The position numbers and the translations under genes are program-made. A DNA stretch of 6,739 bases, taken from assembly GCA_002279765.1 (NCBI GenBank), contig NCCR01000317.1, forward strand, positions 1-6,739, given 5' to 3'. The DNA comes from Verrucomicrobia bacterium 12-59-8. Lineage in GTDB: Bacteria; Verrucomicrobiota; Verrucomicrobiae; Verrucomicrobiales; Verrucomicrobiaceae. The notes under the pieces are model-generated. The model saw nothing but the letters and a program-made list of their open reading frames with translations, did no database searches and was not told where the DNA came from. Of the stretch, positions 1 through 6,536 are shown in pieces. Every line of letters starts with the position of its first letter. The first letter of the stretch is position 1.

Positions 1-317
1 GACGCTGCGCCAGGCACTGGCTCAATCAGCGGTCCTGCCGCTGTAGATGGACCGACAAAATCAAGCTCATTGGCCACGGGGACATGGACACCGGATACGA
101 ATGAGAGGCCCCAAAACATTCCAGGCATTCGGGACTCTGGTGCCCTTCAAACTGCGATTTGCTGAAACTAGGCGACGGTTTTCTGCCGACGTCACTACGG
201 TAGTGGGCACACGCCACCAAGTTGGGAAAGCACGCACACTCAGTAACTCAAGCCTGCTGTCCGACCTGCGAAAGCGGCGTCGTGCCGAGGCTTGCCGCAT
301 GCACTACACGGGGCGGC
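1..317. other. Downstream region with no supported gene
   Basis: This stretch lies beyond the stop codon of the toroid-domain gene. Short open frames exist on both strands, but they are rich in Arg, Ser and Cys, lack recognisable domains and do not share the codon habits of the cluster. The plus-strand frame starting at base 1 is open for 54 codons to a TGA at 163-165 and could be the tail of a gene entering from the left, but nothing in it is recognisable. Just past the stop at 318, short GCCGC/GCGGC segments could pair on the minus strand, but no T-run follows, so I do not call a terminator. Confidence 0.5.
193..205. repeat. Short perfect palindrome, 6-base arms
   Basis: CACTAC and GTAGTG flank a single G in the otherwise featureless region downstream of the cluster. 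The arms do not extend further. It could be a protein-binding half-site pair, or chance. No T-run flanks it, so it is not an intrinsic terminator. Confidence 0.25.
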
Positions 318-2420
318 TTATTTTTCGAAGAAAGATGACTCTTCGCGGTCACCGACTTTGAGATAACGGTAGAACACCTCAAGCTGCAGTGTGCAGAGGC
401 ACTGGCGGTAGATGGCATCTGCGGCATCGCCTGCGGGCCAGTTCGGACGGCCAGCCTTGAAGGCACCATCGGACTGCTGTGCGGCGAGGATCTGTGGGAG
501 GAACTGCTGGTTGTAGAACTTCCAATCTTCACCGCCCTGCTGGAAGAAGGCCTGGGTGTAGTAGTACCAGCAGTAGAGGTTGCAGTTTTTATTCCAGTCC
601 AAGGGCTCCGCAACGAGGAACTCGCTTAGAAATTTGATACCCTTTTTGATCGCGGTGGTTTTGCCTTTGGCCATGGTCTGCAGTCCGAGGATGCCCACGC
701 CCGAGAGGCTCCACTGGTTGTAACCAGCATCACGGTTGGTGGCACCGAAGCCGCCGTCCTTCGTCTGCATGGTTTCAAGGTAGTCGGTCATCTTGCCGAT
801 GCAGCTGTGCAGGCCGTCGATTTTCAGCCCGGTGTTCTTGGCGGCTTTGAGCGCCTGGAACTGCCAGCCCACCACGGAAAGGTCGGCTCCGCCTGCCTTG
901 TTATAAACAATCTGCTCCTGGCCACCATAGGCCCACGCGCCTTTCGGCGTCTGATTTTCGATGATGACTTTCACGCCCTTCTCGAAGGCTTCACGCATCC
1001 CTGGGAGGGCTTTGCTGCCAAGACGGGCCAGCGTGTACATCTCACCCAGGGCGTAGGTTGCGATCCCGTGCTCGTAAGTGCCAGCGCCACCTTTGCCGCC
1101 AGCTCCCTCACCTTTCCAGCCAGTCTCGGAAAAGATGCCATAGGGGTTCTTTTTGGCGACTTCCAGCAGGAACAGGATGCCGTTCATCACGTTTTCTCCG
1201 TAGAACGGCGACTCCGGCGTCTCACACCGGCCCAGGTAGCACAGCAGCGCCAGACCTGTGTAGGCACACTTGTTGTTTTTGCCCCAGGAGCCGTCTGCGT
1301 TCTGCTTGCCCTTGAGCCATTCCAGCGAGGCGCTCACGGCCGCCTCACACTCCGCAGAGCCGCCATTCTGCCGCAGCTTCTCCAGTCGTTCCTGGGTCGA
1401 ACACCGGCTGCGCATCGACGGTGGCAGGGTCACAAAGCCAGCGGCTGCTCCCATCCCCATCCCTTTGCCAAAGCCGCCACCGGCTCCAGCCAAGCCAAAG
1501 CTGCCTGCGCCTCCGAGCGCTCCGCCACCCATCATCGCGCTCACATCCGGCATGTCCAGCGAGTCCGGCGGTGCTTCCGGCAGAGTGATCGACGAGTTCA
1601 CACTCGTGCTCACCAGCTTCTTCATCGGCATCGTCTTGTTGATCGAATTGCGCTTCTTCTGCTGCACCTTGTGCTGCAGATCTGCGCTCGCCTGCGCTCC
1701 CTGAGCGGTGCCGCCACCGGGCAGGAAGTCCACCTGCTTGTCCATCACGCCGCTCTGGAACACGATGAACAGGGCCAGCACGCCCAAACCGGCGTGAATC
1801 AAAATGCTCAGCAGCAGGGAGCTCGCCCCCGCCTTGAGCCACAACTGCACAAACTTATTCGGCGGCTTGGCCACCTCAATGTGCGTGAGCGCTGGCGGGT
1901 GATACACTTCGCCCTCATGATGCTCCGGTGCGGCTCCTGAAGGCACTGGCATGGCTGGAGCCACGGCGGCAGGCACTGGCATAGCCACCGGCACGGCTGC
2001 ACTGGCGGGCTTGGGGGCGGAGACGGGGACAGCAGGTACGGCACCCGTCGTCGTGCCGGTGGAGGGCGCGGGCGGTGGCATCATCGCCGGCATCGGCATC
2101 TGCGGCATGTAGCCGGGCGGATAACCCGGCATTTGCGGCGGGTAGCCCTGCGGCATCGGATAACCCTGTGGATACCCCGGCATCTGCGGCGGGTAGCCCT
2201 GCGGCATGGGATAGCCAGGAGGCATCTGCGGCGGGTAGCCTTGCGGATACCCTGGCATCTGTGGTGGGTAGCCCTGCGGCATCGGGTAACCCTGCGGATA
2301 CCCTGGCATCTGCGGCGGGTAGCCCTGGGGCGGGGCATAGCCCGGCGGCAACGGCTGGGTGGCACCGGGGTGTGCTGGCGGCTGCGGATTCTGCGGGGTT
2401 CCTGGCTGCGAAGGATTCAT
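318..2420 (-). CDS. TonB-like single-pass protein with a squalene-cyclase/prenyltransferase-type toroid domain
   Basis: This gene encodes a 700-residue protein. Residues 22-110 are Pro/Gln/Gly/Tyr/Met repeats, and 111-185 are Ala/Pro-rich. One transmembrane helix spans about 199-221, with basic residues before it (K185, K189, K196), suggesting a cytoplasmic N-terminus and periplasmic C-terminus. The helix contains S205-x3-H209 in an LLSILIH context, matching the Ser16/His20 motif of E. coli TonB. A Gly-rich linker lies at 297-329. Residues about 355-690 carry QW-like repeats of the terpenoid-cyclase/prenyltransferase toroid fold: Q373-DGSWG380, Q490-GAW496, Q552-DGGF558 and Q649-DGAF654. I see no DxDD catalytic motif, so a binding or mechanical role is more likely than cyclisation. 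The TonB C-terminal domain is absent. The ExbB/ExbD genes upstream fit a PMF-coupled role. ATG 2420 is preferred because the extra 15 residues from ATG 2465 look unlike a coding N-terminus and would cross a hairpin. Neither start has a Shine-Dalgarno sequence. Confidence 0.85.
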   Translation of the reverse strand: MNPSQPGTPQNPQPPAHPGATQPLPPGYAPPQGYPPQMPGYPQGYPMPQGYPPQMPGYPQGYPPQMPPGYPMPQGYPPQMPGYPQGYPMPQGYPPQMPGYPPGYMPQMPMPAMMPPPAPSTGTTTGAVPAVPVSAPKPASAAVPVAMPVPAAVAPAMPVPSGAAPEHHEGEVYHPPALTHIEVAKPPNKFVQLWLKAGASSLLLSILIHAGLGVLALFIVFQSGVMDKQVDFLPGGGTAQGAQASADLQHKVQQKKRNSINKTMPMKKLVSTSVNSSITLPEAPPDSLDMPDVSAMMGGGALGGAGSFGLAGAGGGFGKGMGMGAAAGFVTLPPSMRSRCSTQERLEKLRQNGGSAECEAAVSASLEWLKGKQNADGSWGKNNKCAYTGLALLCYLGRCETPESPFYGENVMNGILFLLEVAKKNPYGIFSETGWKGEGAGGKGGAGTYEHGIATYALGEMYTLARLGSKALPGMREAFEKGVKVIIENQTPKGAWAYGGQEQIVYNKAGGADLSVVGWQFQALKAAKNTGLKIDGLHSCIGKMTDYLETMQTKDGGFGATNRDAGYNQWSLSGVGILGLQTMAKGKTTAIKKGIKFLSEFLVAEPLDWNKNCNLYCWYYYTQAFFQQGGEDWKFYNQQFLPQILAAQQSDGAFKAGRPNWPAGDAADAIYRQCLCTLQLEVFYRYLKVGDREESSFFEK
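2109..2330 (-). repeat. In-gene tandem repeat encoding a PQGYPPQMPGYPQGYPM unit
   Basis: Residues 31-104 of the toroid protein are built from a 17-residue (51-base) unit. Full copies lie at residues 31-47 and 73-89, a variant with an inserted PQMPPGYPM lies at 48-72, and a shortened copy lies at 90-104. The DNA of the two full copies (2280-2330 and 2154-2204) matches at 47 of 51 bases, so duplication looks fairly recent or is being homogenised. The peptide is Tyr/Pro/Gln-rich and almost uncharged, which predicts disorder. By the predicted topology it lies in the cytoplasm. Copy number may vary between strains by slippage or recombination. Confidence 0.9.
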
Positions 2421-2445
2421 GACAAAATGCTGTTCAGCACAAACA

Positions 2446-2462
2446 GGACGGCACTTCCGTCC
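2446..2462 (-). promoter_or_regulatory. Hairpin in the exbD2-toroid gene gap
   Basis: GGACGG and CCGTCC are perfect arms around a 5-base loop, with one possible extra G:U pair. The hairpin sits in the 79-base gap between the second exbD and the preferred start of the toroid-protein gene. No T-run follows it on the minus strand, so it is not a classical terminator. It could slow transcription, mark an RNA-processing site, or stabilise the downstream message end so that the last gene is expressed at a different level from the motor genes. Confidence 0.4.
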
Positions 2463-2499
2463 CATTTATTGGGTTCAAACCATCAAAAAAGCACAGAAA

Positions 2500-2979
2500 T
2501 CAGAATCCTGCGTCGCTGCCAACGGTGAAAGTCACATTGGCGATTTTGGCGACTGAGAGGGCGTTGAGCACATCGATGACGCGCTCGTAGGTGGCCTGTT
2601 CTTCCGCCTGAATGGTGACAATGACCTTGGCATTGCGGTTGTCAGCCTCCTGTTTGAGGCGCTTGAGCGTGTCGATGAAGGTGGGCAGCTTTTTGTCCGG
2701 GCGGCCGCTGTCGAATTCCTCTTCATTGAGGGTGACGGCACCAGATTCCTCAACTCCGACGATGATTTCATCTGGCATTTCCTGAGGAGCATCGGCGCTG
2801 GGCGGAGCCAGACCAGGGAGCTGGCTCTTGAGCTCGCGCTCCACCTTCACCGAGCCGACCATGACCATGAAGAAGAGCATGATGACGAACACCACGTCAA
2901 TCATGGGTGCGATCTGAAAGCCGACAGCAAGCTGTTCGGTCTCAATTTCGCGGGGCTGTTTTGTGCCGTGGGCAGACAT
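2500..2979 (-). CDS. exbD: ExbD/TolR family biopolymer transport protein, second copy (ExbD2)
   Basis: This is a 159-residue motor subunit of the ExbD/TolR family, which uses the proton gradient together with ExbB/TolQ. It has a short cytoplasmic tail (1-20), one transmembrane helix at about 22-43 and a periplasmic domain to the C-terminus. The FQIAPMIDV motif puts the protonatable Asp at D28, corresponding to E. coli ExbD Asp25. After the helix, a Leu-Pro element (QLPGLAP, about 53-59) follows, as is usual in the family. A Pro/Asp/Glu-rich stretch (about 60-70) precedes an alpha/beta periplasmic domain, which ends in a segment (VAKIANVTFTV) typical of the family's last strand. The start lies 12 bases after the first exbD stop, with no Shine-Dalgarno sequence. 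It differs from its neighbour outside the membrane motif, so it is a diverged paralogue, not a recent duplicate. The exbD symbol denotes family membership; orthology to E. coli exbD is not shown. Confidence 0.93.
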   Translation of the reverse strand: MSAHGTKQPREIETEQLAVGFQIAPMIDVVFVIMLFFMVMVGSVKVERELKSQLPGLAPPSADAPQEMPDEIIVGVEESGAVTLNEEEFDSGRPDKKLPTFIDTLKRLKQEADNRNAKVIVTIQAEEQATYERVIDVLNALSVAKIANVTFTVGSDAGF

Positions 2980-2991
2980 GTTGCGGATGAT

Positions 2992-3420
2992 TTATGGTTT
3001 GTTCAGGGCGGAGAAGGAAATGTCATCAATGCCCGCCTGGGCCACGACGCTCATCACCCGCTGGACTTCGATGGCAGGCAGACGCTTGTCACCACGAATG
3101 ACGACACGGTACTTGGCGTTGGCATCCTTGCGCGCACGGAGTTTTTCAACCAACGGCTCCACAATTTCATATGCGGTGTTTTCGAAGAGAATGACCGCCT
3201 TGCCATTGGTCCAGCGCACATTGAGCGCGGCCTCGTTCGTCACATTCTTTTCCTTCTTCTTGGCGTCTTCGGCGACAGGGAGTTGAATCTCCTTGTCGAT
3301 GCTCAACACCTGCGCCGAAGTGATGCTCATGAAGAAAATGAGCAACACCAACAGCACGTCAATCATCGGAGCTATTTGAAACTCCGGTTCGCCATCACCA
3401 CCGCCGCCGCCGCCGCCCAT
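2992..3420 (-). CDS. exbD: ExbD/TolR family biopolymer transport protein, first copy (ExbD1)
   Basis: This is a 142-residue ExbD/TolR subunit. After ATG come seven consecutive glycines (2-8), then the FQIAPMIDV motif with the membrane Asp at D21, one transmembrane helix (about 15-36) and a family-typical Leu-Pro element (IQLPVAE). A Lys-rich stretch (about 53-58) is followed by the periplasmic alpha/beta domain, including YRVVIRGDKR and a closing GIDDISFSAL strand. The cytoplasmic tail is unusually short and flexible, compared with about 20 residues in the next gene's product. The gene starts 59 bases after the exbB stop and is followed 12 bases later by the second exbD, so both are probably made together. 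No Shine-Dalgarno sequence precedes the ATG, but the start is fixed by the poly-Gly tail and the nearby helix. TolR-type use cannot be excluded from sequence alone. Confidence 0.93.
   Translation of the reverse strand: MGGGGGGGDGEPEFQIAPMIDVLLVLLIFFMSITSAQVLSIDKEIQLPVAEDAKKKEKNVTNEAALNVRWTNGKAVILFENTAYEIVEPLVEKLRARKDANAKYRVVIRGDKRLPAIEVQRVMSVVAQAGIDDISFSALNKP
3397..3417 (-). repeat. Poly-glycine codon tract at the start of exbD1
   Basis: Immediately after the ATG there are five GGC codons followed by two GGT codons, giving Gly2 to Gly8. Such a trinucleotide run can change in length by slippage without a frameshift, which would alter the length of the cytoplasmic tail. Confidence 0.8.
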
Positions 3421-3479
3421 AGTGTTAGAAGGTCAAGGGTTAGTTGATTTGAGAAAATATTGCAGACAGATCAAGCACC

Positions 3480-4340
3480 TCATGCCACAGAAACTGCGAC
3501 ACCTTCGCCAGCCACCCAGTTCGGAATAGCTGCGTAGAACTCTTCTTCTCCGACATGCGCGTCCTTGAGGTGCTGGTAGGGCATCTTGCGGAAGAGGGCG
3601 GTGCAGATTTCCTGGAGGCCGCTCATGGAAACCTGCAGACGGTTGCGGAGGAAGTAGAAGAACATGAAGGCCGGAACAGCGATGAAGAGGCCGGATGCGG
3701 TGGCGATGAGCACCTCACCGATAGCGCCGGAAAGCTTGGCTGGATCACCTGCTCCGCTGGTCTTCAGGGTGGCGAAGGCGCTCATCATCCCGGTCACGGT
3801 GCCGGTCAGTCCGATCATCGGCGTACAGACCCCGATCACGGAGAGATAGTTGATGCGCGTCTGGATGGACGCATTGGCCTTGTTCAATTCAGAGAACAAT
3901 GCGCCTTCAGTCGCATCGTGACCATCCCCCAGGAAGCTGAGCGCCACACGGGTCGTATTGGTAAAAGCGGAGGGACTGCCTTTGCAGAACTGGTAGGCAC
4001 CGACATAGTCACCGGCACGGAACAGATCCTGCACCTGGGCCACCTGGGCCGGAGGAGCCATTTTCTTGATGCCAGTACGCATCCAGAGATCTACCGTCAG
4101 CCAGACCAGGGCGACGGAGCAGGCGGTGATCGGGTACATCACCCAACCGCCTTCAATGAAGCGCTCAATGAGGGAATGCTCAGTAGGCTCAGCCGCAGCG
4201 GCACCTTCGGCTGCTGCGGGCTCCTGCGCATAAATGTTGAATGAAGTAAGGACACCCAAGGCCAGCAGGACGCAAAGGAACGCGCGGGCAGGGCCGTTGG
4301 GGATGTGGCGGGTCATGGTGGTGGCAGTGTTGGTTTGCAT
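3480..4340 (-). CDS. exbB: MotA/TolQ/ExbB family proton channel protein with N-terminal signal
   Basis: This is the 286-residue channel subunit of a PMF-driven motor. Residues 1-38 look like a signal peptide or extra helix (hydrophobic 19-36, possible cleavage after IYAQ), followed by an Ala/Glu-rich linker (40-53). Three family helices follow at about 66-84, 165-189 and 209-231, with the cytoplasmic loop between the first two. The signature GLTGTVTGM is at 177-185. P174, T181 and T214 have the same spacing as the conserved E. coli ExbB residues I recall as Pro141, Thr148 and Thr181. An N-terminal extension with a signal peptide is known in some ExbB proteins, such as that of Serratia, and argues for ExbB-like over TolQ-like. 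The gene starts 11 bases after the preceding TPR gene, and two exbD genes follow. ATG 4316 (shorter by eight residues) is a possible alternative start. The symbol reflects the family; the transported substrate is unknown. Confidence 0.93.
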   Translation of the reverse strand: MQTNTATTMTRHIPNGPARAFLCVLLALGVLTSFNIYAQEPAAAEGAAAAEPTEHSLIERFIEGGWVMYPITACSVALVWLTVDLWMRTGIKKMAPPAQVAQVQDLFRAGDYVGAYQFCKGSPSAFTNTTRVALSFLGDGHDATEGALFSELNKANASIQTRINYLSVIGVCTPMIGLTGTVTGMMSAFATLKTSGAGDPAKLSGAIGEVLIATASGLFIAVPAFMFFYFLRNRLQVSMSGLQEICTALFRKMPYQHLKDAHVGEEEFYAAIPNWVAGEGVAVSVA

Positions 4341-4351
4341 GGGGAGATTAT

Positions 4352-5308
4352 TCAGGCTTTGGGTTTGGACTCGGTGGATTTGGCGGGCGCGCCTTCTTCG
4401 GGCTTGTTTGCATCAGACTTGCCATCGGCGTCGGCAGTCTCTTCCTCGGTGACATTCTTCATTCCGGCAATCGCCGCTTTTTCTTTCATGGCGGATTCAG
4501 CCACCGGGGAGCCGGGATACGATTCACTGATGCGGGCCAGGAAGGCGTTCGCATCCTCAAAGCGTTTCATTTTGATGAGGGTCTTGGCCGCATTGAGTTC
4601 CGCCTCGGGCACACGCTGCATCTGGGTGCCGTAGAACACAGGAATGCGCAGATAGGCCAGCAGTGCTTTTTCCCATTCCTTCTTCCGGGTGTAAACGTCT
4701 GCAATGATGGCCCACAGCGATGCCCCGATGGCAGAGTCGTCGGTCTCTTTTAAAATGCCCTGGGCTTCAGCAATGATGGCCGCGTAGTCCGAGGTCGTCT
4801 GCCGCTCAATGTCCAGCTGAATGATGCGCAGACGCATCTTTTGAGCGTCGGTGAGTTTCAGGGAGCGCAGGGCAGGCAGCGATTTCACCACATCATCAAA
4901 TTTACCACCCTGATTCAACGCTTCGATGTAGGCGAAGTAAATATCGACATACCAGTTGCCCTCGATGCCCTCAAAGTGCTCGAAAAAGTCACGACCTTTC
5001 TTCAGCACGGCGATAGCTTCGTCGGTCTTGCCTTTGGCCAGCAGGTCGGCGGATTCGGTCAGTTCAGCAGGATAGGGCCACTCCAGCGAATCAATGTTCT
5101 TTTTATCCAGAATGGTGGTGGACTTGTTCTCTCCGATTTGAAGGGTGCGGACGATTTTACCGTCCTGAATCGAAAATTCAGAGGAGAAAACGCGATTACC
5201 ATCCTTGAGCACGATGGCCTGCCCATAGGCGGAAGCTGCGGCCAGGACGGTGAAGACGATCAAAAGGCGGGCGAACGAAGGCATGGAAAGCGTGAGGTGG
5301 GTTCGCAT
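4352..5308 (-). CDS. Exported TPR-like repeat protein
   Basis: This gene encodes 318 residues. A signal peptide is clear: Arg/His in the first 14 residues, a hydrophobic core at about 14-27, and an ASA or GQA cleavage region near 27-31, so the mature protein is probably periplasmic. Residues about 32-80 form a small beta-rich segment beginning IVLKDGNRV and ending in a SLEWPYP turn. Helical TPR-like pairs follow at about 84-115, 120-150, 185-212 and 227-262, for example a K-EWEKALLAYLRIP unit. The tail (about 275-318) is Lys/Glu/Ala/Pro-rich and probably disordered. ATG 5308 lies 4 bases after the preceding gene's stop; ATG 5284 would give a 310-residue form that still has a complete signal peptide, and I cannot decide between them. 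The frame stays open upstream to about 5695, but there it reads antisense-like Ser/Arg-rich sequence overlapping the previous gene. The role is probably as a scaffold or partner of the motor; the exact function is unknown. Confidence 0.82.
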   Translation of the reverse strand: MRTHLTLSMPSFARLLIVFTVLAAASAYGQAIVLKDGNRVFSSEFSIQDGKIVRTLQIGENKSTTILDKKNIDSLEWPYPAELTESADLLAKGKTDEAIAVLKKGRDFFEHFEGIEGNWYVDIYFAYIEALNQGGKFDDVVKSLPALRSLKLTDAQKMRLRIIQLDIERQTTSDYAAIIAEAQGILKETDDSAIGASLWAIIADVYTRKKEWEKALLAYLRIPVFYGTQMQRVPEAELNAAKTLIKMKRFEDANAFLARISESYPGSPVAESAMKEKAAIAGMKNVTEEETADADGKSDANKPEEGAPAKSTESKPKA

Positions 5309-5312
5309 GAAA

Positions 5313-6509
5313 TTACAGGGTGGTGAGGAGTTTTTCAGCCTCTTTGACTTCCGGCTGGACCTTGAGATCGGTACGCTTGACCATCTCCTCCAGCGTTGCC
5401 TTGGCTTTCTCGCGTTCACTGAGAGCAATAAATGATTTGGCACAGAGCAGGTAGGCTTGGGCCATTTCATCCTTCCATTTCTGGTGGGCGATGAAAACGC
5501 GCTGGAAGTAGGCGATGGCAGCCGCGTGCTTGCCATTGAGCGCCTCGATCTCGCCGAGCATGCGCAGGGCATTGGCGGTGGCATGACCGCGCCACTCCTT
5601 GGTGTTAGAAATCTGCTCGAAGAGTTTCTTCGCTTCGTCATACTTCTTGAGTTTGACGAGCGTTTTGGCCTCGCCCTGCGTGGCGTCCAGCACATGGGAG
5701 CTGCCGGGATAATTGTTCAAGGCATCACGGAACAGTTCAAGCGCCTTGTCATAATCACCCTTTTCAAAGGCGATCTCGGCTAGGCCGACAGGAGCGCCGT
5801 CTGAAAACTCACTGTCTTTGAAGAAGTCTCTGAGCCGGATGTAGCAACCGGTGGCTTTCTCCAGGTCGCCTTTTTTACGGGCATTATCACCCACGATGTT
5901 CAACAGCATCGGGCTGAGGTCATCAGGTTTGGCGACTTCGATGATGATGTTGAGATACTTCTCGGCTTTGTCAGGCAGTTTCATGGTCTTGGCCAGCCAA
6001 GCCTTCGCAAACAGAATACGCATCTGTGCGGTGCCATTCATCGCCGCCTGCGGCGGAGTCAGCAGGTCTTCGAGCTGCTTTTCGACATCTTCAAACGTGA
6101 GTTCGGGAGCTGGTGCCGGAGCTGCTGTGGCAGGCTTCTCGCCGTCTGCAGGGGGTGGTGGTGCAGAGACCGCACGGCGGCGTTTGGGTGCAGTGATGGT
6201 GACCAACTGCTGAATCAAGCCCTCTACCTGCTGGTTGGCGACGATGGGAATACGGGTTTTAATATGTTCGGCCAGCAATTTCTTGGCCTCCTCCACCTTG
6301 CCCTCTTTGATGTTGGCACGGCTGATCCAGAGGATGGCTTTGAGCGCAAGATCGTCGTTGCTCTTGTGCGTGCTGTAGTAGCGCTGCCACATTGTCGCCA
6401 GTTCTTTCCACTTGTTGGATCCGACGTACAGATCTGTCAGTTGATCCATGGCATAAGTAAGCACGTCATCTGACTTGGCTTTATCCACGGCGGCGGCGAA
6501 CTGGATCAT
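5313..6509 (-). CDS. TPR-repeat protein, portion downstream of an in-frame TAG
   Basis: The 398 codons from the first available ATG after the in-frame stop at 6537-6539 encode a mostly helical repeat protein. TPR-like units are visible at about 165-198, 201-234, 239-272, 276-305, 311-344 and 349-382; clear examples are the GDLEKATGCY and GDYDKALELF segments. A basic then Pro/Ala-rich linker at 108-137 separates an N-terminal helical block from the main array. TPR arrays bind protein partners. The same frame continues upstream of the TAG as good TPR sequence, so this is most likely the C-terminal part of a longer protein, not a separate gene. ATG 6509 is only a formal start: it falls inside a TPR helix and has no Shine-Dalgarno sequence. 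The next gene follows after 4 bases. If the real N-terminus carries a signal peptide, as in the next gene, it lies outside the window. Confidence 0.75.
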   Translation of the reverse strand: MIQFAAAVDKAKSDDVLTYAMDQLTDLYVGSNKWKELATMWQRYYSTHKSNDDLALKAILWISRANIKEGKVEEAKKLLAEHIKTRIPIVANQQVEGLIQQLVTITAPKRRRAVSAPPPPADGEKPATAAPAPAPELTFEDVEKQLEDLLTPPQAAMNGTAQMRILFAKAWLAKTMKLPDKAEKYLNIIIEVAKPDDLSPMLLNIVGDNARKKGDLEKATGCYIRLRDFFKDSEFSDGAPVGLAEIAFEKGDYDKALELFRDALNNYPGSSHVLDATQGEAKTLVKLKKYDEAKKLFEQISNTKEWRGHATANALRMLGEIEALNGKHAAAIAYFQRVFIAHQKWKDEMAQAYLLCAKSFIALSEREKAKATLEEMVKRTDLKVQPEVKEAEKLLTTL

Positions 6510-6536
6510 CCCATTCTCGTAATCGGCGCGCTGATT

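Noticed and set aside
1..165. Plus-strand frame open from the window edge to TGA at 163-165 as a gene tail
   Set aside because: Fifty-four codons with no recognisable motif and no strong third-position GC preference; possible, but not supportable.
26..300. Short minus-strand open frames downstream of the toroid gene
   Set aside because: Arg/Ser/Cys-rich, overlapping one another in different frames, with no start signal or homology that I recognise.
318..1401. Active squalene-hopene cyclase or terpene synthase
   Set aside because: QW-like repeats are present, but I see no DxDD acid motif, only about one toroid's worth of sequence, and a membrane-anchored context beside a motor; fold similarity is not evidence of activity.
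318..1401. Alpha-2-macroglobulin-like thioester toroid
   Set aside because: The fold is related, but the CxEQ thioester motif is absent and the flanking macroglobulin domains are missing.
807..1940. Long plus-strand open frame (377 codons) opposite the toroid gene
   Set aside because: It is Arg/His/Leu/Ala-rich with no domain, and lies entirely antisense to a gene with clear membrane and toroid features; it is a shadow of GC-rich coding.
2483..2505. T-run after the second exbD as an intrinsic terminator
   Set aside because: Six T residues are present on the minus strand, but the preceding sequence forms only a weak, mismatched stem.
3421..3479. Internal promoter in the 59-base gap before exbD1
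   Set aside because: TTGATC and TTGACC elements occur on the minus strand, but no -10-like hexamer lies at acceptable spacing ahead of the gene.
5309..5695. N-terminal extension of the exported TPR gene to an upstream ATG
   Set aside because: The added sequence is Ser/Arg/Pro-rich, overlaps the preceding TPR gene in another frame, and would bury a clear signal peptide inside the protein.
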